From JBEKTY01 sp049515555 (lineage in GTDB: Bacteria; Planctomycetota; Planctomycetia; Pirellulales; Thermoguttaceae): DNA of 41,140 bases. The notes under the pieces were generated by a model. It saw nothing but the letters and a program-made list of their open reading frames with translations. It was not told the DNA's origin and did not search any database. Below are positions 40,761 through 41,140 of the stretch, in pieces. The number at the start of each line of letters is the position of its first letter. The first letter of the stretch is position 1. The stretch is from NCBI GenBank assembly GCA_049515555.1, contig JBEKTY010000061.1:1-41140 (forward strand). The letters run 5' to 3'. The translations under genes were made by a program, and so were the position numbers.

Positions 40761-41140
40761 ATGATTGCCAATCTGCTGACGGCGGCTTGTCGCGGGCGGG
40801 TTCTGCTCACGACCCTCCTGGCCGCGGCGGCCGTGGCGGCGATGGGTTGGGCGCCGCTGCGGGCGGAACCGCCCCACAAAGTGCTCGGCCTGGACCGCGT
40901 GATCGCCTTCACTTACCTCCCGGCTAATTACAACCCCAAGCAGCTCCGCTCGGCGACGTTTATCGAGCCCACGGGGCCCAAGGACTGGCAGGACTGGAAG
41001 GCCCGGGGCGTGGTCGTGGCCGTCGGCCACACGTGGTTCGACCTGCTGCGGAACCCCGCCGACAAGGCCGTGGACATCCTGACGCATCTGGACTACGGCG
41101 GCAATCCCCGACCGGTGGTCTCCATCGACGAGTTCGGCTT
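40761..41140 (+). CDS. Secreted protein, 3' end cut by the window
   Basis: The first 126 codons of a gene running off the right edge. ATG 40761 has GGAG eight bases upstream. The N-terminus is a signal peptide (VLLTTLLAAAAVAAMGWAPLRA, cleavage near ARAE/RAEP). The mature part begins EPPHKVLGLDRVIAFTYLPANY and continues IEPTGPKDWQDWKARGVVVAVGHTWFDLL, then DYGGNPRPVVSIDEFGF. The GNPRPVVSIDEFGF stretch could belong to a TIM-barrel glycan enzyme, but too little is visible to assign a family. It probably belongs with the extracellular glycan genes to its left. Confidence 0.7.
   Translation, partial: MIANLLTAACRGRVLLTTLLAAAAVAAMGWAPLRAEPPHKVLGLDRVIAFTYLPANYNPKQLRSATFIEPTGPKDWQDWKARGVVVAVGHTWFDLLRNPADKAVDILTHLDYGGNPRPVVSIDEFG

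Overview
The window is high-GC DNA with strong Planctomycetota character, probably a Pirellulales-like lineage. The signs are a DUF1559 protein, twin-arginine Gfo/Idh/MocA oxidoreductases, an FHA protein with an acidic Ala/Pro-rich tail, a secreted GH29 fucosidase, a heparinase-like protein, a REP-associated transposase, and a great variety of short palindromic repeats. The phylum call is an inference from gene families; no rRNA gene is present.

Layout. 1-5.7 kb (minus strand): a repeat-rich secreted or anchored protein running off the left edge, a coiled-coil lipoprotein, and the operon tig-clpP-clpP. 5.8-10.8 kb: tRNA-Gly(GCC), an FHA protein, then murE-murF (minus), in which MurE has lost several family signatures. 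11.3-14 kb: a decayed defence-like patch with a zinc-ribbon membrane protein, a 54-codon piece resembling the N-terminus of BREX PglZ, a frameshifted nuclease-like gene, and a divergent DUF3800 gene. 14.9-16.2 kb: GH29 fucosidase. 16.4-22.9 kb (plus): an acyl-CoA cluster of MDR dehydrogenase, enoyl-CoA hydratase/3-hydroxyacyl-CoA dehydrogenase fusion, 2-hydroxyacyl-CoA dehydratase/benzoyl-CoA reductase-family subunit, its BadF-type ATPase activator, and an MBL hydrolase. 22.9-30.7 kb: a RAYT transposase between identical REPs, a tandem ACT protein, a large single-chain restriction-modification enzyme, a KAS III-like enzyme and a benzoate-CoA-ligase-like enzyme. 31.5-41.1 kb: DUF1559 protein, an unrecognised membrane protein, a 1262-residue heparinase-like protein, two divergent Gfo/Idh/MocA paralogues between inverted repeats, and a truncated secreted protein at the right edge.

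How the genes fit together. A benzoate-type acid could be activated by the CoA ligase, reduced or dehydrated by the ATP-driven radical-type dehydratase/reductase pair, and processed by the hydratase/dehydrogenase fusion, the MDR dehydrogenase and the MBL hydrolase. Only one dehydratase-type subunit is present, so this is either an incomplete benzoyl-CoA reductase set or a single-subunit relative such as a double-cubane-cluster protein. The 31-41 kb part looks like extracellular glycan handling.

The most distinctive feature is the repeat landscape. At least eight unrelated palindromic families are present. Members of two families sit in frame inside coding sequences: MurE, the hydratase/dehydrogenase fusion, the MBL hydrolase and the heparinase-like N-terminus. 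A third family supplies a protein C-terminus. Several elements are bracketed by 21-29 bp direct repeats that look like target duplications. In one case the duplication rebuilt the start of the downstream gene and left a relic start behind.
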